A DNA stretch of 64,000 nt from Nipponacmea schrenckii. Taxonomy: Eukaryota > Mollusca > Gastropoda > Lottiidae. Both the position numbers and the translations under genes were made by a program. This document shows, piece after piece, positions 12,191 through 25,187 of this stretch; position 1 is the stretch's first letter, and each line of letters begins with the position of its first letter. Below the pieces are notes generated by a model, which saw nothing but the letters and a program-made list of their open reading frames with translations, did not search any database and was not told the origin of the DNA. Location: contig CM060199.1 in assembly GCA_030562195.1 (NCBI GenBank), forward strand, positions 25,440,338 to 25,504,337, given 5' to 3'.

Positions 12191-14475
12191 TTTTGAAATT
12201 GATTTGAGCTAACACCCAGAGTTTTTCTTTTTTTTTTTTTTTTTTCATTGAGCATGGATCAATCCATTTCATTGCTATAGGTGTTATAGCGGACATTGAC
12301 ACGACAAAACTTGGAAAAATAACTGATGGATTCTGTCCATACTGAAATGTAGATGTGTGTATTACTCGACTCATTATAGGGTGACCAACTAACAGCTAAC
12401 CTCTCTTGTAATTTTTCCAATTTGCTCATATAACTTCTGTTCGATTTATTCTGTAACCCTATCTTCCTTCGTAATCTGTCTCTATGTAGGATGGTGATTT
12501 CAGGCAAATGTACTTATACCACTTCGTCCAATAGCCTTCATTGTAGCTGAACAAGTGGAATCAAAGCACTTCAATACTTAGGGATCCTTACTTGTTAAAA
12601 CTTTACAATGATTTGGGTGATAAGCCCCTCTTTTGCAAGTATTAACCATGAAAATCCCACTGTTTTGTCAACAAGGTAGTACATTCTTGTTTTTGGTTTC
12701 ACATATCTTAGCATGTATGAAGCAATATTTATTTGAAACTCTTTCAATTTTGTCAGTGTATTTTTAAGGCAATATCTTATTAAATCACTAGCTGAATATC
12801 GTCGTGAACTATTACATACATTTTCAACATAACAGTTTAATTCTGAAATTTTGGCTGATGGATATTGCCCCCTTTAGCATTTCTTATGGAATTAAATTCC
12901 TCCTAACTCAAACTTGTAATCACAACTACTATAACTGTAGAAATATTGAAATCGTCGACTATTGTCGTTCACTGTGGGATGAAACCAAAACGCAAGTAGT
13001 CAACATCGTATAAACGTAGCTTTTTCGTACCCGAGGATGTCAAGGCAGTGGCCTTCCTTTTGCCTTTATCTGTTATGGTTTCAAGATATTCTCGTTAGCT
13101 ATTCTCATTTGCCCCAAGGGGTCGCAATAGAATAAATCATTATAGAGAGTTTAAACTATAATCTGTGTTACTTTTTGATCATTGACGAGAATTAACTTTC
13201 TAGCTAAATTTTTTTCCGAGAAAGTTCACACAAAACATGTGCACACGCACGGATTGATTGGAAATTTGAATAAAAAATTATCACTTATGATGTAACTTCG
13301 CTTAACAACTTATTCCGATTTTCCTCCCCACTACTTTTCGATTCCTCCCTAGAATGCTTTTGTTACCGCAGCTTTCATAAGTATCTATCAAGATTTGTTT
13401 CAGAGAATGCTTCAATAGAGGCGTGAATAAGGGCAAAACAAAAATCTATTACCACACGAAAAGGTTGTGGTTTAGCAACTGTCCTCAGCAAACACTTCAG
13501 AAGTTTTGAATTGTAGCGGTATCATTGGCTTCACTTAACATTTTGATTTCATGTATGGAGGTCAATTATGGTCAGAATCAAATTCAGTGAAGAAATCATT
13601 GCAAAAAACATTTTACCTTTAATGTACTAATACCTAAAATACATCATGCATTTAACATAATGCAAATGTTGTGTGTACTAATACCTAAATTACATAGTGC
13701 TTCGAACCTTTAATGCGTAAGTAAAATGTCAAGATACGTAATACAATTAACAAAATACCACTAGTGATTTCACGCATTACATATCACACTTAACATAACT
13801 ACTTCAACACAGAACAAGTTACATTGCATCTTTGTATTATCTCGACTGTATTAACTTCCACTATATGCAAATGACCTTATGGGCGGTGCTTAAAATGTCA
13901 ATTATTCATATTAACTAAATGCTCCCTGTAACGGCCATTTCGTGTCCAAATATTTTCGACTGTGTCAAAGAGAATTAATAATTAATTATATATTATTATT
14001 CTAATTTAAAACTGCATTCTTTTTATGCCCATATGAAACTGGAGGTACATAGTTAAAACTGAATTTGTTCAATTTGATTTGTGTTTTGATTTTTTTTATG
14101 TTGACCTCATTGGTGGTATTGAATCTGATACACAAGATGAAGTATTTTTTAATATACAATATAATTTTTTTTTTTCTGTTAAAAGAGGATACAGAAGAAA
14201 ATCTATTTTGTCTACTGAAGACTACGATTAATTTACTACGACACTGACATCAATAATTCATTGAGGTGAAATGGGCAGAAAATGACTGATTTGTTATCCA
14301 CTGTGAAAATAGAATACAGTTGTATTTGTTTTCAAAAGAAAATCATTCTACTAACCATTTAATTTAATGTCTTGAAAATTTTTCACTATTCATTATCGCA
14401 TGATTTTTTTTTATATAATGTGTAGTAATATATCTATTTACTTACATGTAAATTATTAGTAAACTTTCAAAATTA
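12191..14475. other. No recognisable gene
   Basis: AT-rich sequence with a poly-T run at about 12223-12245. The overlapping minus-strand frames at 12144-12507 look mildly exon-like but match nothing I know. No repeats with clear ends were seen. Confidence 0.4.
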
Positions 14476-14812
14476 TTGCCCTTGACTTAGTAAAATTTTG
14501 TAGGTGAACGCGATAAAAGCTAGAGTTTTCATTGGATTTGGATGAAATTGGGTATGCTAGTCCGTGATGATAATATCTCGGTCAAGTTCGAATTTGGAAA
14601 AATGACTAAGTGATTTCCAAAATAAGACCCTTATTCAGGCCCTATGGGAGCTTGGGCGCTGAAACCTTTTTTGGTTGTAGTCAAATATCGTATGCAACTT
14701 TCCTGAAAATTTGAGCTCGACCGTAGAATGGATCCATCTGGCCCAATGGTTTGTGCACGTGTGCTTGTGTGTTTTGGACGGGTTGCGCATTGGAGTGGGT
14801 TTTTTTGGTTTT
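14476..14812 (+). mobile_element. Pearl-like core remnant plus the 8.5-kb repeat word
   Basis: 14476-14600 carries one degenerate pearl core unit (GCCCTTGACTTAGTAAAA, TATCTCGGTCAAGTTCGAA). At 14748-14800 lies the second copy of the word found at 8512-8572. No ends are preserved. Confidence 0.45.
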
Positions 14813-15735
14813 TTGTTTTGCTTTTTTTTTTTGATACTCTTTATTACCAAACAATAACATACATGTAATACTTAGTACATAATCATATTACTTTAAAAAT
14901 ATATGTAAATACAGTATAATACTAATTATAAATCAAAAACATTATCTAATGAAGTCATAACATACATTTTAACTTTAAATTAAATTATTAGTAATCATCA
15001 CAAGCTCATTCATGGATAAGTTGTAAAAAAAATTAAATTTTTCTATATTATTATATCCTTAAAGATATAATTTGACAAATAGAGGATTGTATCCATAGAT
15101 GTTTTTAAAAAGATGGTATAACTTTCCATTTCTCTGTGACAATTTTTCATTCAGTAAAAGTGCGTAATTCTAAAAGCTTTATATGATTTAAAAAGTTGCA
15201 AAATTCTGATTGACTTGGTTTATGGCTTGAAAGTTTACATTTATAAATATAATACTTTGCATAAATATTAAATGGTTAGCAAAGTGCCATAGCGGAATAG
15301 TTTTGAATGTTAATTTGTTTATTATTCCGAAATGAAAATATTCTAGAGATAATATAATATCAATTTGACTACTATATAAAATTTCATTCAATTTACGTAA
15401 AACACATTGTACATAAGACATAAGACATAAGAAAAAAAGATGTTCAATAGTTTCGGGACAAGAGTTACAGAATGTGCAAAGTGAACATTCTGTTAATTTA
15501 CATTTTAACAGTTTTTCATTTGTGTATATAATTCGATATAAGTACTTATACTGAAAACTTCTCAATTTTGAATTGGAACAAATAGAAAAATTCATTGTAA
15601 AAATCTCTTTTTTTTCCCAGAAAATCTTCCCATTTGACAATAGATGTGGGTGTTGTGTATTCACGTTTTATCAAAATGTCATCAACATCCTTCGGTTTAA
15701 TTTTATCTAACGTTTTATTATATATCTTTTTATAT
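14813..15735 (-). pseudogene. L1/Tx1-like LINE tail, 5'-truncated
   Basis: Minus strand. A 158-residue frame (15664-15188) is the C-terminal zinc-binding tail of L1-type ORF2: KLRSFQYKYLYRIIYTNEKL, then CSLCTFCNSCPETIEHLFFL. Upstream, in another frame, IKPKDVDDILIKREY and TSIVKWEDFLG extend it to about 15735, where a pearl array begins. The 3' region ends in a poly-A tail (poly-T at 14820-14831 on the plus strand). One frameshift lies near 15610. Only the end of the element survives, and it contains no RT motifs. Confidence 0.8.
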
Positions 15736-16500
15736 ATTGCCGTCGCCCCTGTCTGTCCGTCCGTCCGTCGGTCCGTCCACATTTGTTGTATCCACGATAG
15801 AGGCTACAGTTTTTAACCGATCTTAATGAAACTTGGTATGCTTGTATATATTCCACGATAGAGGCTACAGTTTTTATCCGATATTAATGAAACTTTGCAT
15901 ACATATTATTATATATATATTGATGATATCTCGGTCAAGTTCGAAAATGGAAATTATCGCATGAACGGTTTTTGAGTTATTGCCCTTGACTTAGTAAAAA
16001 CGCGTCAAATTTGGGTTGTATCCACAATAGAGGCTACAGTTTTTATCCGATCTTAATGAAACTTGGTATACATGTATATATTAAGGACATCTCGGTCAAG
16101 CTCGAAAATAGAAATAATTGCATGAGCAGTTTTTTAGTTATTGCCCTTGACTTAGTAAAAAACGTCAAATTTGGGTTGTATCCACAATAGAGGCTACAGT
16201 TTTTATCCGATCTTAATGAAACTTGGTAAACATGTATATATTAAGGACATCTCTGTCAAGTTCGAAAATGGAAATTATCACATGAACGGTTTTTGAGTTA
16301 TTGCCCTTGACTTAGTAAAAACGCGTCAAATTTGGGTTGTATCCACATTTGAAGCTACAGTTTTTATCCGATCTTACTGAAACTTGTTTTCACGTATATA
16401 TTGATGATATCTCGGTCGAAAATGGAAATTATCGCATGAATGGTTTTTGAGTTATTGACCTTGACTTAGCAAAATCTTGTCAAAATTTTAGTTTCGATGC
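15736..16500 (+). mobile_element. Pearl-like element with about five ~160-bp core repeats
   Basis: It begins with a partial end (TATATTGCCGTCGCCCCT) and a CCGT microsatellite at 15752-15778. Core units follow, each marked by GAGGCTACAGTTTTTATCCG (a related form in the last), near 15800, 15862, 16030, 16190 and 16350; the first spacing is short and the others are about 160. Each full unit ends with TTGCCCTTGACTTAGTAAAA. It abuts the truncated L1 tail on one side and a truncated Merlin transposase on the other. Confidence 0.8.
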
Positions 16501-16870
16501 AATAAATCCAATTTTCAGAGGATGTTGATGAAACTTGCAGTAACCTCTTTCTACTACCACATTCAACCATGCCAAATACCCAATATTTCTGGTTTCCTGT
16601 TCCCCGATTATACTTCCTCTTTTTACCAAAAAGACTCTCATCGATTTCAATGACATCACTATCGAAACCTTCTCCTAATTTCAATGGATTTGCTAACATA
16701 TCTTTAGTGCATACGTCTCTGCATACGTCTCTATATTTGGAAATCCAAACAGAAGCAATATATAACTTGTAAAATCTTCTGAAGAGGTAGTCTACTTTTC
16801 TGTAACAGAAAAACAATATATATCTAATTAATTGCCTCTTAAATGAGCATTTCGTAATTACATCCCGCAC
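16501..16870 (-). pseudogene. Merlin (IS1016/ISXO2-like) transposase stub
   Basis: Minus strand. The frame from 16870 contains the family signature around the first catalytic aspartate, VIEIDESLFGKKRKYNRG, followed by NQKYWVFGMVECGSRK. After this the frame runs into pearl core sequence, so the second Asp and the Glu of the DDE triad are missing. A short internal duplication (CRDV from a repeated ACGTCTCT) lies just upstream of the signature. Merlin elements are small DNA transposons related to bacterial IS1016. Inactive. Confidence 0.75.
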
Positions 16871-17455
16871 CTTATCTTATATGCTCATACAATTTAAAAC
16901 AAAAAATTATCAGTTTTATGCATTTGCGGAGTAAAATTAGGAGAAAATTGCGACAACAACGCAGGACACTATAGACTATCGATTGTTATTACGAAAACAT
17001 GCATAGTTTAATTAACTTAAAGTTTAATTATAAAAATGCGTGAACCCCTTGAACCCCCCCCAAAAAAAACATAAAAAAACATTAGCAAAAAAAAGGTGCG
17101 ATTAAGGAAAAGAAAGTAATCCACATCCCTTTTTTCTCAATAAATAGGCCTATTGCAATTTCATAGGAAAATCTCTTCCAAAAACTTGTCAATAAAGTAA
17201 AACATTGTTGAGGAATGGCCGCAGATTGCATTTCCAGGCTTCGACAATTCAAAATTTTTCACGCGCTTTTAAGATCTGTGTCTAATTTTTCCGAGCCCAA
17301 CATTCAGTGAAATATATCCAGCATCTTCCTATTTTGCAATAAGAAAAGTTATATAACGTAATAGTTTCCCTTAAAAAATACTTCCAAAATGGCGTAAATG
17401 CATTCACCGGGTTTGTAAATGAGACTTTCATATTGACCAGTCTGATAGTGATATA
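16871..17455. other. No recognisable gene
   Basis: Sequence with short C and A runs near 17050-17080. The 60-residue frame at 17282-17464 has no recognised relative. Confidence 0.45.
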
Positions 17456-17690
17456 AGAGGGCATTGTGGATTTCTTAATTTGGATGTGATATGGACTACT
17501 TTATATTATATAGCATTTAGAGGGCATTACGGATTTCTTAATACCAATGTGATATGAACTGCTTCGATATGGACTGTAGATGTAGTATTTAGAGGGCATT
17601 ATGGATTTTTAATACCAATGTGATATGGACTGCTTTTATATTGTCTGTAGATATAGTATGTAGAGGGCATTACGGATTTCTTACAATTTG
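17456..17690 (+). repeat. Tandem repeat, four copies, 63-72 bp
   Basis: Units open with AGAGGGCATT at 17456, 17519, 17591 and 17662 and share GGATTTCTTAATACC and GTGATATGGACT. The last copy is cut after about 30 bases. No coding meaning was seen. Confidence 0.75.
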
Positions 17691-18044
17691 AAACATTGAA
17701 TTTTATATGTCCCATAACACTTGTGCTATGTCGACCCCTTTTATAGTGGTTACATTCAGGAATGCTGATTTTTCAGTCCGAAATGTACTCATGTGCAAAG
17801 TGTGACGTGCTGTCCCTAAACTCATGTTAACTTATTGAAGGGAATCAATCTGCATTTTCGCAGAAACGGGAATTTTCAGTTTATTGTTGAGATTTGAGCC
17901 TTCTAATCTATGTGTATCCAAAATTATCAGCATTTGAAAGTTATACTATCAACTAGATTTAAGCGAGACTACGCGATATATACAAAAATCCCATATTGTA
18001 GAAATTTGATGGAAATATTCCATTTTCGTACATTTCTGAAGTCT
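17691..18044. other. No recognisable gene
   Basis: Spacer between the tandem repeat and the subterminal-repeat region. Confidence 0.45.
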
Positions 18045-18400
18045 ACACTCTTAACCCGAGTACGCCTTCTGACGCCTTTCTAGAACGCGTAAATGAAACA
18101 GTTTTGGAACACTTGAACGCGTTCATTTTAAATCTGTAGTGTTAAGTTATGAACATATAGTATTTGTTTTAGAACATTATGTGCCATTTAATGGAATAAT
18201 TTTCTAACGCCTCAAGCGTTCATGACTGAACAGGTAGCGTTCATCATTGAATGATGGTATGCGTCACATTTTACCGTTCATTTTTATACACTTTCCACGT
18301 TCTACTGGGAACGCGTAAATGAAACAGTTTGAGAACACTTGAACGCGATCATTTCAAATTATTTCATATTTATGAACGCCAACCGTTCAAATTTACAATC
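18045..18400 (+). repeat. Subterminal-type repeat region (left side of a possible CACTA-like unit)
   Basis: It starts CACTCTTAACCCG followed by ACGCCTTCTGACGCC. A ~50-base block (GAACGCGTAAATGAAACAGT ... GAACACTTGAACGCG) occurs twice, near 18085 and 18309, and GTTCAT/GAACGC words recur on both strands between. A region of similar flavour, in opposite sense, lies at 22340-22982. Such clustered short words are typical of transposase-binding ends of large DNA transposons; that role is inferred. Confidence 0.4.
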
Positions 18401-19441
18401 TTGCAGAAAAACAATCATAACACCGAAAACCATTCATTTGCTAGAAAATAAAGGTCATATATATATGGCTAATGTCACAAAATCTAAATTAAACTTCATT
18501 TCCATTTCATTTCTTCATCCTTTTTTCTTATCTCAATGCTTTTAATCAGATTTACTCAAAACTTACAAATTTGATGCTTATATCACTTTATTCATGACAC
18601 ATTTTTGCTACCTTGATCTTTACAGGGATCAGGATGTCGACATAAAAAAAGAACATACACTGTAATAATAATACTAAATTTCAGGGATACTTTTCATCAC
18701 CAATTTATATCAATTAAAAGAATATATAATAGTATCTTTTTTGCAGGTCGACTTCATAAAATCACCTTATTTTACCTAGTTTTAACAGCACAATTATATT
18801 ATATTTGATACTTTGAAAAGGGGCATTTGATCTAATATTCTAAAACATGTATACATTCATCATCATTATGTAACAATAGAATTCAACGTAACTTGATAGC
18901 TTTTAAATTTAAAATATTTTTATAAATGCTTATTTACTTTTTTTTTTCAAATCCTATATGATTTTGATACTATTGACAACTAATCTTATTTTCGAATTGC
19001 CTTTTACATGATGAGATTTTATTTTGTTATCACCCCTGTTTGTCTGTGTAGTTTGTGATTGTGTTTTAATGTAATGATAATATTTAATATTATGAGCTCA
19101 GTAGTTAATGAGATCCAGATCCACTTTCACCTTTCACAGAGGCAAAATACTTTTATCTGTTTCAACTTAAAATAATATTCATTAAATATACAGTAAAATT
19201 AGTAAAAACCTACAGGAAATCATAAACAGAATCCCCAAGAACCATCCATATTCAGACTATATGTAATTTAACGAAAAGATTAATAATATATTAAAATTTA
19301 AAAAGTAACTCTGAAGGAAAAGCTAGAAGAAAAGGACATACCGTAATTAGTTTATCCTAGAGAATTAAACACAACATTGTAATGTTCCCTAGAATAACTC
19401 GCAAAGGTGGCATTTTGAATATACCATAAACAATTCCCAGT
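18401..19441. other. No recognisable gene
   Basis: AT-rich sequence downstream of the minus-strand gene at 19.4-21.8 kb. Possible 3' untranslated or spacer DNA. Confidence 0.4.
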
Positions 19442-21847
19442 TTACTTTGATTCGGAATTTCTTACAGTTGGAATTTGGTCTTTAATATTTTTAAGCACAA
19501 TTTTTATCTTCTGTGACTTCGTAGTTGTAATTACCTTCTCCTCCATAAAAATTTCTTGCAGTATTATCAGAACACTTGAATACATCTTAGGGAAATTAAT
19601 ATCGAAAATATAATAAGCAAAAATAAGTTTCAGAAGGGCTCCTAACACCCCCCTAAAACACCACGCCTTACTGTCGCCAGATATATAAAGGGCCTGAATA
19701 TCATCTCCATTACAAATAAATTTTATATGCAAGGGTGTTCCTCTTTTTGTTTTTATCGCCTTCTCGCAGGTGTTTGTTCCATCTCAATCCTGAAATTAGA
19801 AAGAATCCATTTACTGCTATAAAATAGTCAGTTTGTTTTGTTTTCTCTGTATTTATTTTCTTTACATAAATTTACTGGGACTGCCCCTTTAAAGTAGTCT
19901 AAATTTATCAAAGACGTCCTTAGACCATCAAAACGAAAATAAAACACAAAAATTAACCTAAAAATTATGTAATGTTACAAGTGAAAATTTCTCGCCTACG
20001 AAAGAATATTTTTGGCTGAAATTAACATGGTGAAGGTTCCACTTACTGGGACTGCCTCTTTAATGATATGTGATAATTATTTTTTATTTTTATTTTTTAT
20101 TTTTGTATAACTTACCATATTTTCCTCAATCAAATAAAATTTGAAGTTTTGCATCATTTAAGTAACAAAGCCATTTAGTGAGCGTGGGGAGGACATGAAT
20201 TTTTTTTTTTTTTTGGGGGGGGGGGGGGGTATATTATGTTTTCAATTTAAAGGAGCAGAGTCTGAAATAATTTAGACTACTTTTTGCTTTTAAATGAAGT
20301 GATTATGATGAAAACCCTATTTGACAAAAGGAAAAAAATTCGTCTGTTGCATGTCTATTAACAAAATGATGATTTTGACTTGTAATCTAAATCTTTTTTA
20401 ACTATTCTGCATCTAACAATGAATTTCCGTTCCATGACCATAGAATTTAAAGACTAATACTAGAAACTATCCGTTGAAATGTCATTTCCAGGCAGAGCCA
20501 TGTGCAAGGCTAATCGCACAATATCATTATTTGTTACAAAGAAAGTAGCTACGATTTAAATTTCTAAATCAATCACATACACTTACATTGATCACTTTAA
20601 CTACCGAGTCTCTCTTTTTACCACACTCTCGTTCAATATATTTGACGATCTCCATTGCTCGCCATTTATTATCATCCTGAAATTTTTCATGAAATAATAA
20701 CACAAGCTTTTATCTATTATTTTCCAAAAGCATGACATTTGTCATAGGGGAAGAGGGGCGATTAACAGTTTTGGCATCAATGACGTGTAATTTACTGATC
20801 CTAATTTGAGGATTTAATAAGAATAGAAAATAAGACGCTAAGACTTACTTGGGTGCTGTTATCTTTATCAAGTATAGATTCTATAGCTAGCAGTAGCATT
20901 CTCATCTGGGCTCCTGTTCGTTCTATCTTATCTACCCCAAATAACAGAGAAATCTTATAAAGAAGCTATTGAAAAAAACATAAGATAAATAATAATATAT
21001 TCTCCTAGGAAAGTAAATGTATGGATTTTATGCTTCAGATAGTTTAGAAATGAAATGAATGGAGTTGTACGTCCTACTCTTCTGCACCTTATTGGCTAAT
21101 GAAGACGGGCAACGCCATGCAGTGTGCAATGAGGGAAATTTTGTCAGGACAGCGGCATTAGCCTACTCTTTTTGCGATTTCCAACTGTCGAGGGATCTTT
21201 AACGTGCACAGCCTGTAGCACACGGGGCCTCGGTTTATTGTTTCCATCCGAACGACTAGACGCTTTTTCCATGTCAGTCCCTCCGACCTGCATCACTGAC
21301 AAGGGGAAACCGGGCTGAAAAATCCGAAAGTTCATCTCGACCTTTGCCGGGATTGAACCCTGGACCTTCAGGTTAGCGAGCAAGCGACTAACCCACTGAG
21401 CCACCGCGGCTCCTCAGATAGTTTAGAAGTTGACGATCAAAAATATATTTGTTGAGAAGAGACCTACCCCATACATCCGTTAAATATGGAGTAATTGATC
21501 TTTTGATTCAAAAAGTTTCTTAAAAATATAATAAAATAAGGTCGACAAATCAGCATTTGATACACAATGTTCAGCATGACCTTAAAGAAGAGAATGGTGA
21601 AAATAAATTGTTCAAATATGGGTTAACTTACAAATTCACCATCTTCAAAGCAAGGAAATTCTTCAAGTATAGGCTGTATTTGTCCTCCAGGATTTTTGAA
21701 TAACAGGCGGTTGAAATGGTTACTTGTGGTCTTTAGTAAAAGCTTTATGTGAGCTTTATTTGGTTGTCGTTTTTCATCTTCTTTTTTCAGTTCTTCTGCC
21801 TGTGTTAGTTCTTCTAGTAGCATATTTAAATCTTTAGATGTTATTTT
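19442..21847 (-). CDS. Four-exon gene of unrecognised function
   Basis: Minus strand. Three exons have good splice sites and are all in phase 0: 21847-21632 (CATTCAG acceptor, GTAAGT donor), 20965-20849 (CAATAG, GTAAGT) and 20676-20587 (TTTCAG, GTAAGT). A fourth block ends at 19442. The first exon has a charged helix (LLEELTQAEELKKEDEKRQ) and PILEEFPCFEDGEF. The second has GAQMRMLLLAIESIL. The third reads WRAMEIVKYIERECGKK. The last is hydrophobic (LGALLKLIFAYYIFDINFP). The pattern recalls a large, poorly described family of invertebrate proteins ending in a 'YYVF' block. No enzyme motif was seen. The fourth exon's acceptor phase is unclear. A SINE sits in the first intron. Confidence 0.5.
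21050..21413 (-). mobile_element. tRNA-derived SINE with 15-bp target duplication
   Basis: On the minus strand it begins with a tRNA-like head: A box GGCTCAGTGGGTTAG and B box GGTTCAATCCC. A long body shared with the 56.3-kb copy follows, then a short CATTTCATTT-type tail. Direct repeats TCAGATAGTTTAGAA flank it at 21035-21049 and 21414-21428. It lies in an intron of the gene at 19442-21847. The tRNA head is not a functional tRNA gene. Confidence 0.9.
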
Positions 21848-22982
21848 CTGAATGCTAATGTTAAAATCTTAACCCCTAGTGTTCAACTTTATACTCATCA
21901 AGTTAATGATCTGTTTGGACCTGGAGTCCATTAAGTATTTTAACACGTCACAGATCTAATTTAATTTAGATTTTTAACATAATTTTTAATTTTTTAGAAA
22001 CCATACAAAGTATGCGTATAGATCATATATTTTGATTTCATAGATTTATGGAAGATTGGGTTGTAATGTTATTGAAAGACACTAAGAAAGCTCTCGACCC
22101 ACTGTGCATTAAATTATCAGTGTAGGCTACAATAAACCAAATACCACAGTTTTAACAAAGGCAATTTGAAAATAAGATGGTAAAAAGATGCCTGTGAGTG
22201 GTGCCAACAGATTTATTTTAAAATGTTGTGTGGATGGATTGTTTTAACGACAAAATTGAGAGATTTTAGAAGGAAGATCAAATTACCCTCAATGGCGACG
22301 TCTAAGCATCCAGGCGGAAAGGCTGTGACACGTGACGTTTTTGCGCATACTAATTCAGGACTTTCCACAGAACACCTTGTGTTCATATTCTAACACCTAC
22401 TGTTCACAAAAGGATATGATTATTGTGTAGTAAAAAGCCAACACAAGAACTTCGAAAAGGGGGGACGGAGTTGCATATCCCCATTGTGCTACAAAAGCAA
22501 TGAAAAACAAATTGTTAGATAAGGAAGAAAATGGCAAAAAAATATGGAGAACCCCCTCCCCAATTCCCATTTGATTAACTTTATTGCATTTTTATGGAAA
22601 GTAAAATTGAAAACGAGGTTAATCATTTAGATACCTCGATAAATAAAAGTCAACTTGTGTTAATAAACTAGAAAATATTAGGCTACTTTATTCTATTTAA
22701 AATTGGAGATAGCCTACGTTTTAACACGTTATGTTCTACAATATCAAGGCACAAAAACGCCTTGTGTTCTAAAATGGCATTTTTGACGAAAGTAGCGTTC
22801 AAATCGGCATAGATGGTGTTACCAATACTGCATAGAACACATTGCGTCAGCAATCAATTTTCAATAGGACCACCTTATGTTCCATTTAGAACAGGTATAG
22901 TACACTTTTGAACACATTGTCAGTATATTTTAACACCAAGTATAAGGGAGTGACGCGTCAGGCGTCCGAAGGATTTACAGTG
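21848..22982 (-). repeat. Intergenic, with subterminal-type repeats at 22340-22982
   Basis: Up to about 22330 nothing was recognised. From 22340 words such as GAACACCTTGTGTTC, TTCTAACACCTACTGTTC, CTTGTGTTCT and TTTTAACAC recur. The region closes with GACGCGTCAGGCGTCCGAAGG and TTTACAGTG. Read on the minus strand this end starts CACTGTAAATCC...ACGCCTGACGC, comparable to CACTCTTAACCC...ACGCCTTCTGACGC at 18047. Confidence 0.4.
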
Positions 22983-23529
22983 TATTTATATATATTCAAG
23001 GCCCAAATCAAACACCTAATCCCCTGTAACAATTTTTATTTTGTCTTGTGATTACAAAGGGGACAGTGGATGTGCCGTATACCAAAAACATTTTTTTTGA
23101 ACAGCCGGGTTTATCTTTCACCCGAATGTTTTTACATTTTAGTTCATAAAATTTATAAAATTCAGAATCATGTAACTGTGTTTTCAAATTTAATAATGAA
23201 ATCGTATCTTTGCCCGAATATCCCATCCTGTAGCCTATTGTGTTACTTTATATCGTTGCCCGAATGTATTCTCCTATGATATTTCATAACCATTTATTGA
23301 GAATTCACTCTCTCTCGTACGCAATCCTGGCTCCACCTGCACTGTGTGTTAATTGCCGTGTGCGATCCAGGAGGCGGTAAATCGAATACGTTTGACCATG
23401 TTGTATTACCTACATTGGACAAATTATCGGCAGCAGGAAAAAACATTCAACTACAATTACACTACAGCAGGCATCCAGAAACACCAGATTGATGCATCCG
23501 GATATGGACAGGAGACGAGGGCCACAGGT

Positions 23530-24895
23530 TTCTCAGCACCGTAAACCAAAAACAACTCAAAGGTGAATCAGAACGTTCTCTTCTATGCAAAATATGGGGA
23601 GGCAAAGGTGATCAAAGCATTTTATCAACTGGTTCGAGAGGGTTCAGCAAAACATCTGTGTCAATTTGTCTAATGATTCAACCACATCCGCTACTGTCAG
23701 AGTTAGTAAGTCTACATGGAGACGATGGACTACTTGATCGATTCCTCTTCTTTGTAGCCAAACCAGAGTTTTACCAATCGGATGTAGTTCGTGAAAATCT
23801 GTCCGCTTTGAATCGCAGTCATATGAAATCGTTTGAATCTGTATTCATGTCAATCTATAATGAACATCTCAATGCAAACCGTTGTTATCGTCTATCAAGA
23901 AGAGCCGAAGCAGAATACATCACCATGATTGACCAATATGCTGATCTCATACGACAAAAGTACAATACAGACAATGGTAAGTATACATTTATTCATTAAT
24001 GGAAAAACCACACCCATTCCGCTAAAAAGATGCTATAGGACTAAAATACAGTTGTGCCGCATATTTGCATATTAAACGGCAATATATTGCCTCCTAAATA
24101 ATTATCGCAAAATTACATCAACAACATCCAATCATTTTATATTTTAACCTTCTCAAAACTTTAATTTTTATTTTTCGCTGATATAGCCTACATTTCCATT
24201 TTATAAAATTCTGTTATTATAACTGATTATTTTTAACTTAAAATAATTTTACATTACAGATAGTGACAAAGAGAACAGTTTCACCCAAATCCCAATGTCA
24301 CAAGATTCTACAGAGAATGATACTCCCTCGGCCTCCTCAAAGGATACACAACACGTTATTAAGCTTGCAGTTACCATGCATATATTAGAGCATGCATGGA
24401 AAGCGGCAGTAAATGGCTTACCACCGACTCCAACACCAACAGAGGTTCAAATAGAAAGTATAGAACAGGCGAACTCGATTTTTAACACCATATCGCAACA
24501 AAAGTCAATCTTCATAGAGGTAGGTACTTTAGTGTAAACAAAATTCGGCCAATATATATTTATTTTCTTCACAAGCATATATATATGTCCATTGATCTCT
24601 AAATATACAACAAATTTCTTCACTTGAAATACATGGATTTGATGTGCGTGTGAATCATTCAAACATAATAAATTACCAACTTGATATAATAATAATAATA
24701 ATAAAGTGGCATCTATTTACGTTCATCTATTTTACAATGTTCATTGCCTTCCCCTTCAGTCAATAAGTTCAGTACCAGTCACACCAGTGCCGATAAAAAG
24801 AGTTTTCAAGTGCGTTTCTCGGAGTCAAGTACCCCTAGTTGGACCTAGGCCTGTACATTTGGGAGATTCAATCCCTACCTTCAACGAAATCAAAA
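23530..24895 (+). CDS. DUF3987-like protein, C-terminal exons
   Basis: Plus strand, three exons in matching phase: about 23537-23976 (GTAAGT donor), 24260-24519 (ACAG acceptor, GTAGGT donor) and 24760-24895 (CTTCAG, GTAAGT). The first has RSLLCKIWGGKGDQSILSTG, SVSICLMIQPHPLLSELVS and GDDGLLDRFLFFVAKPEF, the pattern of DUF3987 (helicase-like proteins often found in mobile DNA). The second has HVIKLAVTMHILEHAW. The third has RPVHLGDSIPTFNEIK. The motor N-terminus and the 3' end were not found, so this is either a fragment or a gene whose other exons I cannot see. The last ~50 bases of exon 3 recur at 32285-32340. Confidence 0.5.
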
Positions 24896-25187
24896 GTAAG
24901 TTAAGTTGTTTATTTCCTTTATTAAAATCACAGGAGAGACCATTAGAATTTCATACAAATAAACAGGTCCAGCAGATATGTAATTATTAAGAACAAATAT
25001 TCAAAAGTTTACCTTAATATAATTCATTTTAGTCGAATTGGCGAAATTATATATTATAGTATGATATAATAGTATTTGTGTGAATCTAATTTGCACAAAA
25101 AAAGATGTATGAATACCCACAACTCAACAGATGCGCAGTAATTTTCATTTTTTAGCCGGGTCTACTTAATTGTACACTACAGTTTTA

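Noticed and set aside
12144..12507. Overlapping minus-strand frames as further exons of the 10.7-12.2 kb gene
   Set aside because: Some splice-like sites exist, but phases and content could not be joined to the later exons.
15736..16500. Regular ~160-bp repeats resembling a CRISPR or satellite array
   Set aside because: Units are contiguous with no spacers, eukaryotic context, and bounded by pearl-type ends and microsatellite.
20202..20229. Poly-T followed by poly-G run as a regulatory or G-quadruplex signal
   Set aside because: Adjacent pure homopolymers in an intron region are better explained by slippage or sequencing error; no other structure supports a role.
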